Below are positions 28,088 to 36,677 of a stretch of DNA of 64,000 nucleotides, in pieces. The first letter of the stretch is position 1. The number at the start of each line of letters is the position of its first letter. The stretch spans positions 124,001 to 188,000 of the forward strand of contig NZ_ONZG01000001.1 of NCBI RefSeq assembly GCF_900302455.1, read 5' to 3'. Made by a program: the position numbers and the translations under genes. A model generated the notes under the pieces. The model did no database searches, was not told the DNA's origin, and saw nothing but the letters and a program-made list of their open reading frames with translations. The DNA is from Falsiruegeria mediterranea M17 (GTDB lineage: Bacteria > Pseudomonadota > Alphaproteobacteria > Rhodobacterales > Rhodobacteraceae).

Positions 28088-29112
28088 AGCTAAGCCCGCG
28101 TGAGGCAGAGGGGTATTTCGCCAAGCCTGATGCGGGCAAGACCGGCCTGCTGATTTATGGCGCGGATGCCATGCGCGTGGCCCTCAAACGGCAACAGGTG
28201 ATCGCGGCGCTGCTTGGCCCCGGCGCCGAAGAAGAAATGCGCCTGACCCGCATGCCCGGTGCAGAGCTGCGCAAGGACCCGGCGCAATTGGTCGATGCGA
28301 TCAAAGCCGTTGGCTTTTTCCCCGGCCCCCGCGTGGCCTTTGTCGAGGATTGCCCAGAAACCTCTCACCCTGCCATTCTGGCCGCGCTAGAGGATTGGGA
28401 GCCGGGCGACGCACAGATCGTGATCACTGCGGGACAGCTCAAACCCACGTCCAAGATCCGCAAAGCATTCGAAGGGCATTCCAACGCCTATGCAGTCGGC
28501 ATCTATGACGAACCCCCTTCGCGCGCCGAGATCGAGCGCACCTTGGGCGAGGCCGGCATTCGCAGCGTCCCCCCCGAGTCGATGGCGGCCCTGACCGATC
28601 TGGCGAACGACTTGGGACCGGGAGACTTTGCCCAGACCATCGAAAAGCTGGCACTTTATAAACGCGGCGACAGCGGCGAACTGAGCATCGACGATATCGA
28701 GGCCTGCGCGCCGCGCTCGACCGAGGCGGCGCTGGATGATGTCCTGAATGTTGTGGCCGAAGGTCGTGCAGGAGAGATTGGTCCACTGATCCGCCGCCTA
28801 CAATCCCAAGGGACAAACGCCGTCAGCCTGTGCATCGGGGCTACCCGTCATTTCCGCACGCTTTACGCTTGTGCCTCGGCCCCAGGTGGCCCGTCCGAAG
28901 GCGTCAACCGCCTGCGCCCACCCGTCTATGGCAAGCGCCGCGACCGGGTGTTGCGACAGGCGCAGGGCTGGGGTCCCTACAAGCTGGAAACCGCGCTGAC
29001 AGTGCTGACAGACACCGATCTTGCCTTGCGTTCGGCTGGGCAAACCGCTCCGGCCATGGCTCTTGTGGAACGCGCGATGATCCGTCTGGCGATGCTCTCG
29101 CGCTCACGCTGA
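28084..29112 (+). CDS. holA: DNA polymerase III subunit delta
   Basis: A 342-residue clamp-loader subunit that opens the beta clamp. The N-terminal domain has GLLIYGADAMRVALKRQQV and the AAA+-like lid region follows; the C-terminal collar domain contains EIGPLIRRLQSQGTNAVSL and RRDRVLRQAQGWG. As in other delta subunits there is no working Walker A motif. The start codon shares ATGA with the lptE stop. It is the last gene of the leuS-lptE-holA unit. Confidence 0.92.
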   Translation: MKLSPREAEGYFAKPDAGKTGLLIYGADAMRVALKRQQVIAALLGPGAEEEMRLTRMPGAELRKDPAQLVDAIKAVGFFPGPRVAFVEDCPETSHPAILAALEDWEPGDAQIVITAGQLKPTSKIRKAFEGHSNAYAVGIYDEPPSRAEIERTLGEAGIRSVPPESMAALTDLANDLGPGDFAQTIEKLALYKRGDSGELSIDDIEACAPRSTEAALDDVLNVVAEGRAGEIGPLIRRLQSQGTNAVSLCIGATRHFRTLYACASAPGGPSEGVNRLRPPVYGKRRDRVLRQAQGWGPYKLETALTVLTDTDLALRSAGQTAPAMALVERAMIRLAMLSRSR

Positions 29113-29196
29113 GGCGATGTGACGAGGCGTAGGTCTTGATTTGCTCGCGCCCATCCGCACATTTGCAAACAAACGGATCAACAGGGAATTTGCAGC

Positions 29197-29793
29197 ATGT
29201 ACAAAGTCTATGGTCGCCTTCAAAGCCGCGCCTCGCGGGTTCTGTGGCTGCTCGAAGAGCTCGGGCAAGAATACGAATTCATCGACGTTGGCCCACATGA
29301 TCCACAAGTGATGGCGCTGAACGGTACCGGCAAGATCCCAGTTCTGGTCGACGGCGATCACGTGATCTCGGACAGTTCGGCAATCATGACCTACCTGGCC
29401 GACAAACACGGCGCCTTTACCTATCCGGCCGGCACACCCGTGCGCGCGCAACAGGATTCCCTGTTTCACGCGCTGGTCGACGAGTTCGACGCGCTGCTTT
29501 GGACCGCCACCCGCCACATGGGTATCCTGCCCGAAGACAAACGGGTTCCGGCAATCTACGAGAGCTTGAAATGGGAGTTTGAAAACAGCGTAGACCGTCT
29601 GAGCAAGCGGTTCCAGGGGCCGTTCCTGCAAGGCGACAAGATCACGATTGCCGACATCCTGTGCGCCCATTGCATGAGCTGGGCCCGTGGGATTGAATTT
29701 CCGGTGAACGCGGACAACCTGCGTGCTTACGGCAAAGAGATGCGCAGCCGCGAGGCGGCACAGCGCATGGGTGCCTTGGCCAAAAAAGCCTGA
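29197..29793 (+). CDS. Glutathione S-transferase family protein
   Basis: A 198-residue cytosolic GST-fold protein. The thioredoxin-like N-terminal domain shows YGRLQSRASRVLWLLEELG and the glutathione-contact motif GKIPVLVDGD followed by ISDSSAIMTYLAD; the all-helical C-terminal domain contains GPFLQGDKITIADILCAHC. The substrate cannot be inferred. The gene stands alone, 84 bases after holA, and its 3' gap holds repeat R2. Confidence 0.9.
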   Translation: MYKVYGRLQSRASRVLWLLEELGQEYEFIDVGPHDPQVMALNGTGKIPVLVDGDHVISDSSAIMTYLADKHGAFTYPAGTPVRAQQDSLFHALVDEFDALLWTATRHMGILPEDKRVPAIYESLKWEFENSVDRLSKRFQGPFLQGDKITIADILCAHCMSWARGIEFPVNADNLRAYGKEMRSREAAQRMGALAKKA

Positions 29794-29855
29794 GGCCACA
29801 ACTGGAAACAGCGGTCTGGACGACCCCGATTTCACCGCCAGCGTTCTGCGGTGTC

Positions 29856-29933
29856 GCGCCGCGCGTCAGCGCGGCGCCCGGCCCAACGGGAGGAGGTGCC
29901 TCCCATGGGGCATTGACGACGGGCGGGAGCGCT
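29856..29933 (-). repeat. Dispersed structured repeat R2
   Basis: This copy lies in the convergent gap between the GST gene and the flavoprotein gene. On the + strand it reads: a perfect nine-pair hairpin GCGCCGCGC-GTCA-GCGCGGCGC (29856-29877), CCGGCCCAAC, GGGAGGAGG (29888-29896), a small TGCCTC/GGGGCA hairpin, then GACGACGGGCGGGAGCGCTT. The last 20 bases are identical to R3 on the opposite strand. Orientation is given by the CCTCCTCCC strand. Confidence 0.78.
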
Positions 29934-29939
29934 TCTGGA

Positions 29940-31115
29940 TCAGGTCACATACTGCGTCGCAGCGCGCCCGGCCCACCGCCCTGTGGCCAGACAGGCCGTC
30001 AGCAGATACCCCCCTGTCGGCGCTTCCCAATCCAACATCTCCCCGGCGCAGAATACGCCCGGCAGTTGTTTCAGCATCAGATCCGCATCCAGTTCCGCTT
30101 GCGGCACGCCGCCCGCTGTCGAGATCGCCTCGTCCATCGGACGCAAGCCCGCGTGCTGCACTGGCAGTCCTTTGATCAGCCTCGCCAAGGCCACGGGATC
30201 ACCCGGCAAAGGCCGCCCGAATTCCATCAAAAGCCCCGTGCGCACCGGACCCAGCCTCAACACTTTCCTCAGGTGGTTCGACAAGCTCGACTTGCCGCGA
30301 GAGCGTGACAGCCGTTTCGCCACGTCAGCGGCGCTCACATCCGGCATTAAGTCAATGTGCAATGCCTCGCCTTCGCGCACCGTCTTACAAATCGCATAGA
30401 CACCGCCGCCTTCCAGCCCCCGTGCCGATATCACCGCCTCGCCGCGCGTCATCAAATCCCCTGCAGACCAAGCCACGCCTTTGATCGGTTGCCCAAACAA
30501 GTCCCGCATATGCTCCGACCAGTTCACCAGCAGCCCCGCATTGGCGGGTTTGAAAGGCGCAGGCGACACACCGCGATCTGCCAGAACCTCTGCCCAGCCG
30601 CCGTCCGCACCTAACCGCGACCAACTGGCCCCGCCCATGGCCAGGACCGACACGTCGGCCTTCAGCGCGACCTCGCCCTGCTCCGTAGTGAACACAGGCT
30701 GACCCTCTCGCCACCCGATCCAACGATATCGGGTCCGGACCTCTACCCCCAACGCCTCCAACCGGGCCAACCATGACCGCAACAAGGGCGAAGCCTTCAT
30801 GACGGTAGGAAACACCCGCCCGGACGAGCCGACAAACAGCTCCTGTCCCAGCTCTCGCGCCCAATCCTGCACAGCCTTGGCGTCGAACTCGGCAATTATC
30901 GGTCGCAGCCAATCGGCCGCCTCGTCATAAGCTCCCATCAATGTCTCGAGCGGCTCATCCTTGGTCAGGTTCAACCCCGATTTCCCCGCCATCAGAAACT
31001 TGCGTGCAATCGACGGCTTGGCCTCGACTACGACCACCGACAGCCCTGCCTGGGCCAGTTCCTGAGCTGCCATCAGCCCGGCTGGCCCTGCCCCTATGAC
31101 AACCGCGCGCCTCAC
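29940..31115 (-). CDS. HI0933-like flavoprotein (TIGR03862 type)
   Basis: A 391-residue FAD protein. GTG start. The N-terminal dinucleotide-binding motif VVIGAGPAGLMAAQELA is followed by KFLMAGKSGLNLT, characteristic of the HI0933/YhiN family, and the C-terminal FAD motif is GVFCAGEMLDWEAPTGGYLL. Family members are putative oxidoreductases of unknown substrate. The start overlaps the mscS stop by GTGA, so it is translationally coupled to the channel gene. It ends seven bases from repeat R2. Confidence 0.88.
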   Translation of the reverse strand: MRRAVVIGAGPAGLMAAQELAQAGLSVVVVEAKPSIARKFLMAGKSGLNLTKDEPLETLMGAYDEAADWLRPIIAEFDAKAVQDWARELGQELFVGSSGRVFPTVMKASPLLRSWLARLEALGVEVRTRYRWIGWREGQPVFTTEQGEVALKADVSVLAMGGASWSRLGADGGWAEVLADRGVSPAPFKPANAGLLVNWSEHMRDLFGQPIKGVAWSAGDLMTRGEAVISARGLEGGGVYAICKTVREGEALHIDLMPDVSAADVAKRLSRSRGKSSLSNHLRKVLRLGPVRTGLLMEFGRPLPGDPVALARLIKGLPVQHAGLRPMDEAISTAGGVPQAELDADLMLKQLPGVFCAGEMLDWEAPTGGYLLTACLATGRWAGRAATQYVT

Positions 31116-32434
31116 TGCGACCGGGTCTCAATGCTGCCCGAAAGCTCGATCACGCGATGCGGATAGGGGATCGTGATCTCGTTTTCCTTGAGTGCGTTCC
31201 AGATCAGGAACAACACGTCGGAGGAGAACTTGTTGGCGCCGTCATCTATCCCTTCGATCCAAAACTCGACCGCGAAATCAACGCCACTGTCGCCGAACCC
31301 GCGCAACTCGCAATCGGGAGGGAAAGGCTCGGACAGAACGCGCGGATGTTTGGCCACGGCCGCCTCGATGAGGTCGGGCACCTTGTTGATGTCGGTGTCG
31401 TAGCTCACCGAAAACGGCGCTTCATAGCGGTTGGCCGAACCACTGTCCGAGAAGTTGACGACGCGGGTGGTGATGAAATCCTCGTTCGGGACAACGATCC
31501 AGCGCCCGTCGAATGTCTCCAGGATCGCGGCGCGCGCGCCCATCTTGACGATTGTACCCGCCTCCCCACCGTCAAGTTCGACGTAGTCACCCACGGTCGC
31601 TTGACCTTCGAGAAGCAGGATCAGGCCCGAGATGAAGTTCGATGCGATCTTTTGCAGGCCAAAGCCCAAACCAACACCGATGGCACCACCCAGAACCGCC
31701 AGCGAGGTCAGGTTGATGCCCATGATGTTCATCACCAGCAGGAAGGCGACGCCGAATATGCCGATCTCGATGGCCTTGGCGGTCAACTCGCGCATGGCCG
31801 GGCGCATGTCGTCCTGTTTTTTCAAGAACTGTGCAGACTGGTCGTTGGACCAGCGTCCCATCCAGAAGATGGCTCCGCCCACAACAATGAACCTCAACGC
31901 AAAGAGCAGCGAGAACGACAGGTTGCCCAGCGGCACAATCGTCTCGTCCAGCTTGGCCATCGCCGGTTCCAGAAGCCCAAGCGCATAGAGCGCTGCCACG
32001 GGGATCAGGATGTAACGCCCCAAAAGCTTCATCATCGGGTCGGCGATGATCTCACGTACCAGTATGCGCACGGCCAGGAACAGGAAAACACGTTTGCCAA
32101 AGGCGATCACCGCGCCGGAGCCAAAGAGCGAGCGCGTCACGCTTTCGCCGATGCCCGTAAAGGCATAGGCCATGAGTGGCAGCAACAGCGGCACAAATAT
32201 CAGAACGAATCGCCGGGTCTTGGCCAGAGGGTTGTCCAAGTCTTCGGGTGGGGTCAGCAGCCGTGTCAGGGGTGCGCGCAGCTTGCGCGCCACGACCAAG
32301 GCCAACAGATAGGCCATCACCAGCAGTGCAAACTGTGACCAGGCTGCCGGGCTGACCAGCCAACCAAGGGCGATGTCCCACAGTCTTTGTGCCTGCTCCA
32401 GCACCTGAATTTGCAGATCGGATCCAAATTCCAT
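31112..32434 (-). CDS. MscS-family mechanosensitive channel
   Basis: A 440-residue inner-membrane protein with about six predicted helices before the pore. The conserved MscS core is clear: LAVLGGAIGVGLGFGLQKIA (pore helix TM3), SNFISGLILLLEG, and the beta domain VGDYVELDGGEAGTIVKMG with VPNEDFITTRVVNFS. It should open under membrane tension to release solutes after osmotic downshock. ATG at 32434 is preferred to an in-frame TTG at 32461. It is divergent from the HNH gene with 47 bases between start codons. Confidence 0.92.
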   Translation of the reverse strand: MEFGSDLQIQVLEQAQRLWDIALGWLVSPAAWSQFALLVMAYLLALVVARKLRAPLTRLLTPPEDLDNPLAKTRRFVLIFVPLLLPLMAYAFTGIGESVTRSLFGSGAVIAFGKRVFLFLAVRILVREIIADPMMKLLGRYILIPVAALYALGLLEPAMAKLDETIVPLGNLSFSLLFALRFIVVGGAIFWMGRWSNDQSAQFLKKQDDMRPAMRELTAKAIEIGIFGVAFLLVMNIMGINLTSLAVLGGAIGVGLGFGLQKIASNFISGLILLLEGQATVGDYVELDGGEAGTIVKMGARAAILETFDGRWIVVPNEDFITTRVVNFSDSGSANRYEAPFSVSYDTDINKVPDLIEAAVAKHPRVLSEPFPPDCELRGFGDSGVDFAVEFWIEGIDDGANKFSSDVLFLIWNALKENEITIPYPHRVIELSGSIETRSQ

Positions 32435-32481
32435 ATTCGCCCCCGGTTGATCCTTTTGCAAAGTGGTGCATCCTCTTACCG

Positions 32482-32808
32482 ATGCCGAACAAGGAAAAAA
32501 ACCCCGACACCTTCCCCGCAGATGTGCCGGTGTGCCCTTTGTGTGATCGGCCGATCCCCGAAGGTGATGGCAGCCTGCACCATCTGATCCCCAAGCTCAA
32601 AGGTGGCAAGGGCGGCCCGACTGTGCTGCTGCATCAGATTTGCCACAAAGAGGTTCACGCCACATTGACCGAGGCGGAATTGGCGCGCTCCTATGCCACG
32701 GTCGAGGCGTTGCGGGCACATCCACGCCTGGAAAAATTCCTCAATTGGGTGCGAAAACGACCCCCCGGTTTTCGATCCAAAGTTCCGGGGAGGCGCCGGA
32801 AAAGGTGA
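32482..32808 (+). CDS. HNH endonuclease-domain protein
   Basis: A 108-residue protein with a compact HNH/His-Me finger motif: CPLCDRP, the central SLHHLIPKLKGGKGG, and CHKEVHATLTE with the last histidine of the metal site. A basic tail (PGRRRKR) could bind nucleic acid. Small stand-alone HNH proteins occur widely in Alphaproteobacteria; whether this one cuts DNA is unknown. No methyltransferase or phage gene is adjacent, so a restriction role is not supported. The ATG at 32482 is chosen because it follows the divergent mscS start; longer in-frame starts run into that gene. Confidence 0.85.
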   Translation: MPNKEKNPDTFPADVPVCPLCDRPIPEGDGSLHHLIPKLKGGKGGPTVLLHQICHKEVHATLTEAELARSYATVEALRAHPRLEKFLNWVRKRPPGFRSKVPGRRRKR

Positions 32809-32814
32809 TGCCCG

Positions 32815-33522
32815 TTATGTGTAAGGGTCCGTTTGACCGCCAATCTCAATTCCAAGAAAGTCGGGCACCCGAGCAAAGGCCGCTTCAGCGATGTGCTGAA
32901 ACTCAAGCGTTGTATAGCGTCGTTTCCACAGCCATTCGCGGTTTTCAACCGCCCACAGGTCCGAGTTTGGGGGTTGATCGCTGGTGAAAGCGTAGAAATG
33001 CAGGTCGAACCCGTAAGGTTCAACATCCTGCATGGACAACAGGCGCATGCCCAGATCGCGGCACCGCTGATCCTCGGCCTGTATGTTGCCCGTTCTCAGC
33101 GTGATTTGCCCTAAGCACGCCTGTGCAAACGGAGCCTTGGCGTCGCCTGCTCCGTCAGGTCGGTTGCCTTCAAAATCATGTTGCAACAACTCGATCACGA
33201 ACCCTTCGGGGTCGGACAGATGGGCCATGTATCCAATGTCCAGAAACTGGCGCGGGTCTGACACCTCGGCACCAGCGGCGCGTAAGGCGTCCACTGCCAG
33301 ATCGACATTCGGAAGGGTGATCCCGATCTTCCAATACCGCTGCCGCCGGTCGTGGGTGTACCTCCCGCCACCCGGCACCAACATCAAATCTGCATCCACA
33401 CCAACATAACCAACACGCCACACATCACCTTCGGCGCACGCCTGCATTCCAAGGCTATCTCGATAAAATGCCGCCAGCCCCTTGGGATCGGCGACACGCA
33501 AGCGCAGGGCGTTCAGGCTCAT
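32815..33522 (-). CDS. VOC-family (glyoxalase/dioxygenase fold) protein
   Basis: A 235-residue protein of two VOC modules: the first starts LRLRVADPKGLAAFYRDSLG, the second LGQITLRTGNIQAEDQRCRD. The fold includes glyoxalases, extradiol dioxygenases and resistance proteins. I could not assign metal ligands with certainty, so the reaction is open. ATG at 33522 gives an ATGA overlap with the preceding enoyl-CoA hydratase gene, matching the ATGA between that gene and the SDR; a GTG six bases earlier is the alternative. It is the third gene of this operon. Confidence 0.8.
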   Translation of the reverse strand: MSLNALRLRVADPKGLAAFYRDSLGMQACAEGDVWRVGYVGVDADLMLVPGGGRYTHDRRQRYWKIGITLPNVDLAVDALRAAGAEVSDPRQFLDIGYMAHLSDPEGFVIELLQHDFEGNRPDGAGDAKAPFAQACLGQITLRTGNIQAEDQRCRDLGMRLLSMQDVEPYGFDLHFYAFTSDQPPNSDLWAVENREWLWKRRYTTLEFQHIAEAAFARVPDFLGIEIGGQTDPYT

Positions 33523-34127
33523 CGGCACATCTCGGCAATGCCGGTGGCAATCTCGGGCTTGGCCGCAACGACATCTGCCGTAAGGTCACGCGCGGTGGAC
33601 ATCAGCGCATCAGGCTCGACCACCCGGTCCACCAAGCCATAGGCATAGGCCTCGTCCGCCGTGATCTTTTGGCCCGCCATCAGGATCATCTTGGTCCGTG
33701 CAGGGCCGATCAAGGCCTTCATGCGCACCGGGTCCGAAGCTTGCGGCAAAAAACCCAGTTTCATGACGGGATAAAAGAACTTGGCGCTTGGCACCGCGAT
33801 CCGCAAATCGCAGGCCAACGCCATGCCGTTTGCCCCACCTGCCAGCGTGCCGTTCAACGCCGCAATCGTAAGGCACGGCAACGCCGCGATGGCGCCGGAC
33901 AACCGCTCCCACACGTCCGAGGTCGCAAGGCCCGCGCGTGCCTCATCCAGGTCGGCACCGGCGCTGAACACCTTGCCCCGTCCAGTCAGGATCAACGCCT
34001 TGACTTGGGTCGCGGCCTCGGCAATTTCCAACAGCTCTTCGAGCATGGCTTCGGTAAGGGAATTGGCCTTGTCGGGGCGGTTGATGGTTGCGATCCACAG
34101 CCCGCCGTCTTTTTCCAGTTCGATCAT
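33519..34127 (-). CDS. Enoyl-CoA hydratase/isomerase family protein
   Basis: A 202-residue crotonase-fold protein. The CoA-binding/oxyanion motifs LILTGRGKVFSAGADL and ALNGTLAGGANGMALACDLR are present, but it is shorter than the usual 255-260 residues, losing the C-terminal helices. In place of the second catalytic Glu region it reads KLGFLPQASDP. It may act as hydratase or isomerase on a CoA ester. Translational coupling by ATGA with the SDR before it and the VOC protein after it suggests a small catabolic operon of unknown substrate. Confidence 0.85.
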   Translation of the reverse strand: MIELEKDGGLWIATINRPDKANSLTEAMLEELLEIAEAATQVKALILTGRGKVFSAGADLDEARAGLATSDVWERLSGAIAALPCLTIAALNGTLAGGANGMALACDLRIAVPSAKFFYPVMKLGFLPQASDPVRMKALIGPARTKMILMAGQKITADEAYAYGLVDRVVEPDALMSTARDLTADVVAAKPEIATGIAEMCR

Positions 34128-34873
34128 GTCAGGCCGACTCGTGCTCGGATGCCTTCGTCGCGGAGCGAGATTTCGGTGCCCACAAATTCGTCTGCGTCCG
34201 CCGAACACATCCACAACAGGGCACGGGCTGGCCAATCAGCGGGAACGTGAACCTCCCAATCCAACTGGCTGACCGGGTTAATGCCGCTGGCCTTGATCTC
34301 GCGCTGCATCTGAGTTGCGACGGTCCCGGGTGACAGACCCATGGCACGGATGCCGTTCTCACGCTCTTCCTTGTCCAGACAGGCGGTCAGCATCGCGGCC
34401 CCCGCCTTGGACGAGCAATAGTGACTCCAGGCCTCGACCGGGCCATGGGCGGCGCCCGAGCTGATCGTGATGATGGTGCCGCCCCCTGCCTCTTTCATCA
34501 CAGACAGAGCAGCATGCATGCCATAGTAAACACCCTTGAGGTTGATATCGATGGCTTGCCCCCAACCTTCGGGATCGCTGTCGGCCATTCGCGCGATGGG
34601 TTCGATCACACCGGCGTTCCCGATCAGCACATCTAATCCGCCAAATCGATCAATGGCCGCGTGAATGGCGCCCTTTACCTGATCGTAATCACTGACATCA
34701 CAGGGAACCGCCACTGCCTGATCCCCGATTTCCTGAGCCAGAGCAGTGATTTGATCGCCCCCCCGCGCGACCAGCACAACGTTGGCCCCAGCAGCGGCGA
34801 AAATCCGCCCAGCTTCGGCGCCGATCCCGCGGCTGGCCCCCGTGATAAGAACCGTTTTGCCCTGCATATCCAT
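34124..34873 (-). CDS. Short-chain dehydrogenase/reductase
   Basis: A 249-residue classical SDR. The cofactor motif is ITGASRGIGAEAGR, the NAG motif is in LIGNAGVIEP, and the active-site YxxxK is HYCSSKAG with the preceding serine in ISSGAAHG. It oxidises or reduces a hydroxyl/keto group with NAD(P)(H). The frame runs open to 35047, but the ATG at 34873 begins at the family start MDMQGKTVLITGA. It is the first gene of the SDR/enoyl-CoA hydratase/VOC operon. Confidence 0.92.
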   Translation of the reverse strand: MDMQGKTVLITGASRGIGAEAGRIFAAAGANVVLVARGGDQITALAQEIGDQAVAVPCDVSDYDQVKGAIHAAIDRFGGLDVLIGNAGVIEPIARMADSDPEGWGQAIDINLKGVYYGMHAALSVMKEAGGGTIITISSGAAHGPVEAWSHYCSSKAGAAMLTACLDKEERENGIRAMGLSPGTVATQMQREIKASGINPVSQLDWEVHVPADWPARALLWMCSADADEFVGTEISLRDEGIRARVGLT

Positions 34874-35009
34874 GTCACTGTCCCCTTTGATGCCATATCC
34901 GGGGCAAGTGGTACCGAGCCAAGGGGGCAGCGTCCAGCCCCTCCCCCCTTGACGACCGTCGTCTAAGGGCCGACGATAACGGCAAATTTTGATAGAGAAG
35001 GGTTCTATT

Positions 35010-36539
35010 ATGTCTGTTTTCTTCCGGCGCTCATGCGGCGCGGTCATTGCCTATGCGGTTGCTTCCCAAGGCGCATGGGCCGATCTGACAGCAAATGATG
35101 TCTGGGCGGACTGGCAAGCGTACATGGGTGGAATGGGCTATTCCATCTCGGGCGGGGAAAGCACATCGGGCAATGTCACCACGGTTTCGGATTTGACCAT
35201 GTCGATGGCCGTCCCGGATGCCGAAGCGAGCTTTGAGATGATCATGCCCGAGGTCACGTTCACCGAAAACGGTGATGGCACCGTGGCAATCGGCATGCCT
35301 GATCAATTCCCGTTGACCGTGAACATCGCGGCTGAAGGGGAAGACCCGGTCAAACTGGTTCTGGATTACGCGCTGACCAACATGGCGATGGTCGTGTCGG
35401 GAACACCGGCGGACATGACCTATACCTATTCGGCCGACAAGAATGCAGTAACGCTGGCCTCGATCGAGGCCGAAGGCGAAACCATCCCTGAAGGCGCGCT
35501 GAACGTCAGCATTGTCCTGGATGCACTGGCGGGCACATCGCAGATGAAAATCGGCGACACCATGCGCGACATCGCCCAGAACATGACCGCAGGCAGCATT
35601 ACCTATGATATCGCCTTTGACGACCCGGAATCGGATGATGCGGGCAACTTCTCGGGCGCGGTTGCCGATGTCAGCTATACCGGCACAGGCTCTATCCCGA
35701 ACAAGGTCAACGCATCGGACTACGGCGCCTTCCTGAACTCGGGCTTCAAGTTTGATGGCGGGTTTAACTACAAATCCGGCAACGGCGCGATGCAAGGCAC
35801 AGGTGATGGCGAAGAATTCGCCATGAGCTCGAAATCCACTGGCGGTGATTTCCGTTTTGCGATGGACAGCAGCCACCTGCTCTATGATCTGAGCCAGAGC
35901 GGTTCCGAAATCTCTGTCACGGTGTCGGATCTGCCGTTCCCGATCGACCTGAAAATGGCCGGGTCGGGTTTCAAACTGGACCTGCCGATCCAGGCCGGTG
36001 ATGCACCCCAGCCGTTTGCCTTTGGCATGAACCTGACGGATTTCACCATGTCCGACATGATCTGGGGCATGTTTGATCCGGCTGGTGCCTTGCCGCGTGA
36101 TCCGGCGACCGTGGCTTTGGACACCACCGGTACCGCCAAGGTCCTGGTTGACTTCCTTGATCCGACCGTGGCTGAAACCTTGGAAAAAACCGGCGCTGCT
36201 CCGGGTGAGTTGAACTCGCTCAAGATCAACCAACTGTTGGTCTCGCTTGTTGGGGCCAAGCTGATGGGCACTGGCGATTTCGAATTCGACAACTCGAACC
36301 TCGAAGCCTTTGACGGCATGCCTGCCCCGTCTGGTGTTGCAAACCTGGAAATCAGCGGTGCCAACGCGCTGATCGACAAGCTGATCGCCATGGGTTTTGT
36401 CTCGGACCAGGACGCCATGGGCGCACGGATGATGATGGGTCTGTTGGCGGTGCCGGGCGACGCGCCTGACACGCTGAAGTCGACGATCGAGATCAACAAA
36501 CAGGGTCACATCGTCGCCAACGGACAGCGGATCAAGTAA
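35010..36539 (+). CDS. DUF2125 exported protein
   Basis: A 509-residue protein with a signal peptide (MSVFFRRSCGAVIAYAVASQ, cleavage near GAWA). The rest is beta-rich with many short repeats of alternating polar and hydrophobic residues, typical of DUF2125, a family of uncharacterised alphaproteobacterial periplasmic or outer-membrane-associated proteins. It has no cysteines in the mature part that I can see. ATG at 35010 has GAGAAGGG before it. A strong terminator follows, so it is a single-gene transcript. Confidence 0.85.
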   Translation: MSVFFRRSCGAVIAYAVASQGAWADLTANDVWADWQAYMGGMGYSISGGESTSGNVTTVSDLTMSMAVPDAEASFEMIMPEVTFTENGDGTVAIGMPDQFPLTVNIAAEGEDPVKLVLDYALTNMAMVVSGTPADMTYTYSADKNAVTLASIEAEGETIPEGALNVSIVLDALAGTSQMKIGDTMRDIAQNMTAGSITYDIAFDDPESDDAGNFSGAVADVSYTGTGSIPNKVNASDYGAFLNSGFKFDGGFNYKSGNGAMQGTGDGEEFAMSSKSTGGDFRFAMDSSHLLYDLSQSGSEISVTVSDLPFPIDLKMAGSGFKLDLPIQAGDAPQPFAFGMNLTDFTMSDMIWGMFDPAGALPRDPATVALDTTGTAKVLVDFLDPTVAETLEKTGAAPGELNSLKINQLLVSLVGAKLMGTGDFEFDNSNLEAFDGMPAPSGVANLEISGANALIDKLIAMGFVSDQDAMGARMMMGLLAVPGDAPDTLKSTIEINKQGHIVANGQRIK

Positions 36540-36561
36540 CCTGACCTTCAAGATACGAAAA

Positions 36562-36591
36562 GGGCTGCCACGGGGCGGCCCTTTTCTTTTT
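36562..36591 (+). terminator. Rho-independent terminator after the DUF2125 gene
   Basis: GGGCTGCC (36562-36569) pairs with GGCGGCCC (36574-36581) with one T.G wobble and an ACGG loop, followed by TTTTCTTTTT. It lies 22 bases past the stop. Confidence 0.88.
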
Positions 36592-36677
36592 GCCGCTTCT
36601 TTTTGCCGAGGGCTTGCAGGGGTCTGCCTGCAAGGCTAGGTCCAAGGGGTAGCCCGAAAAGCACGACGAGAGGCCTG

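Noticed and set aside
32482-32808. Restriction-modification system built on the HNH protein
   Set aside because: No methyltransferase or specificity gene is adjacent; neighbours are a mechanosensitive channel and a CoA-metabolism operon.
35031-36551. 506-residue frame on the minus strand
   Set aside because: It is antisense to the DUF2125 gene and shows no signal peptide or known motif.
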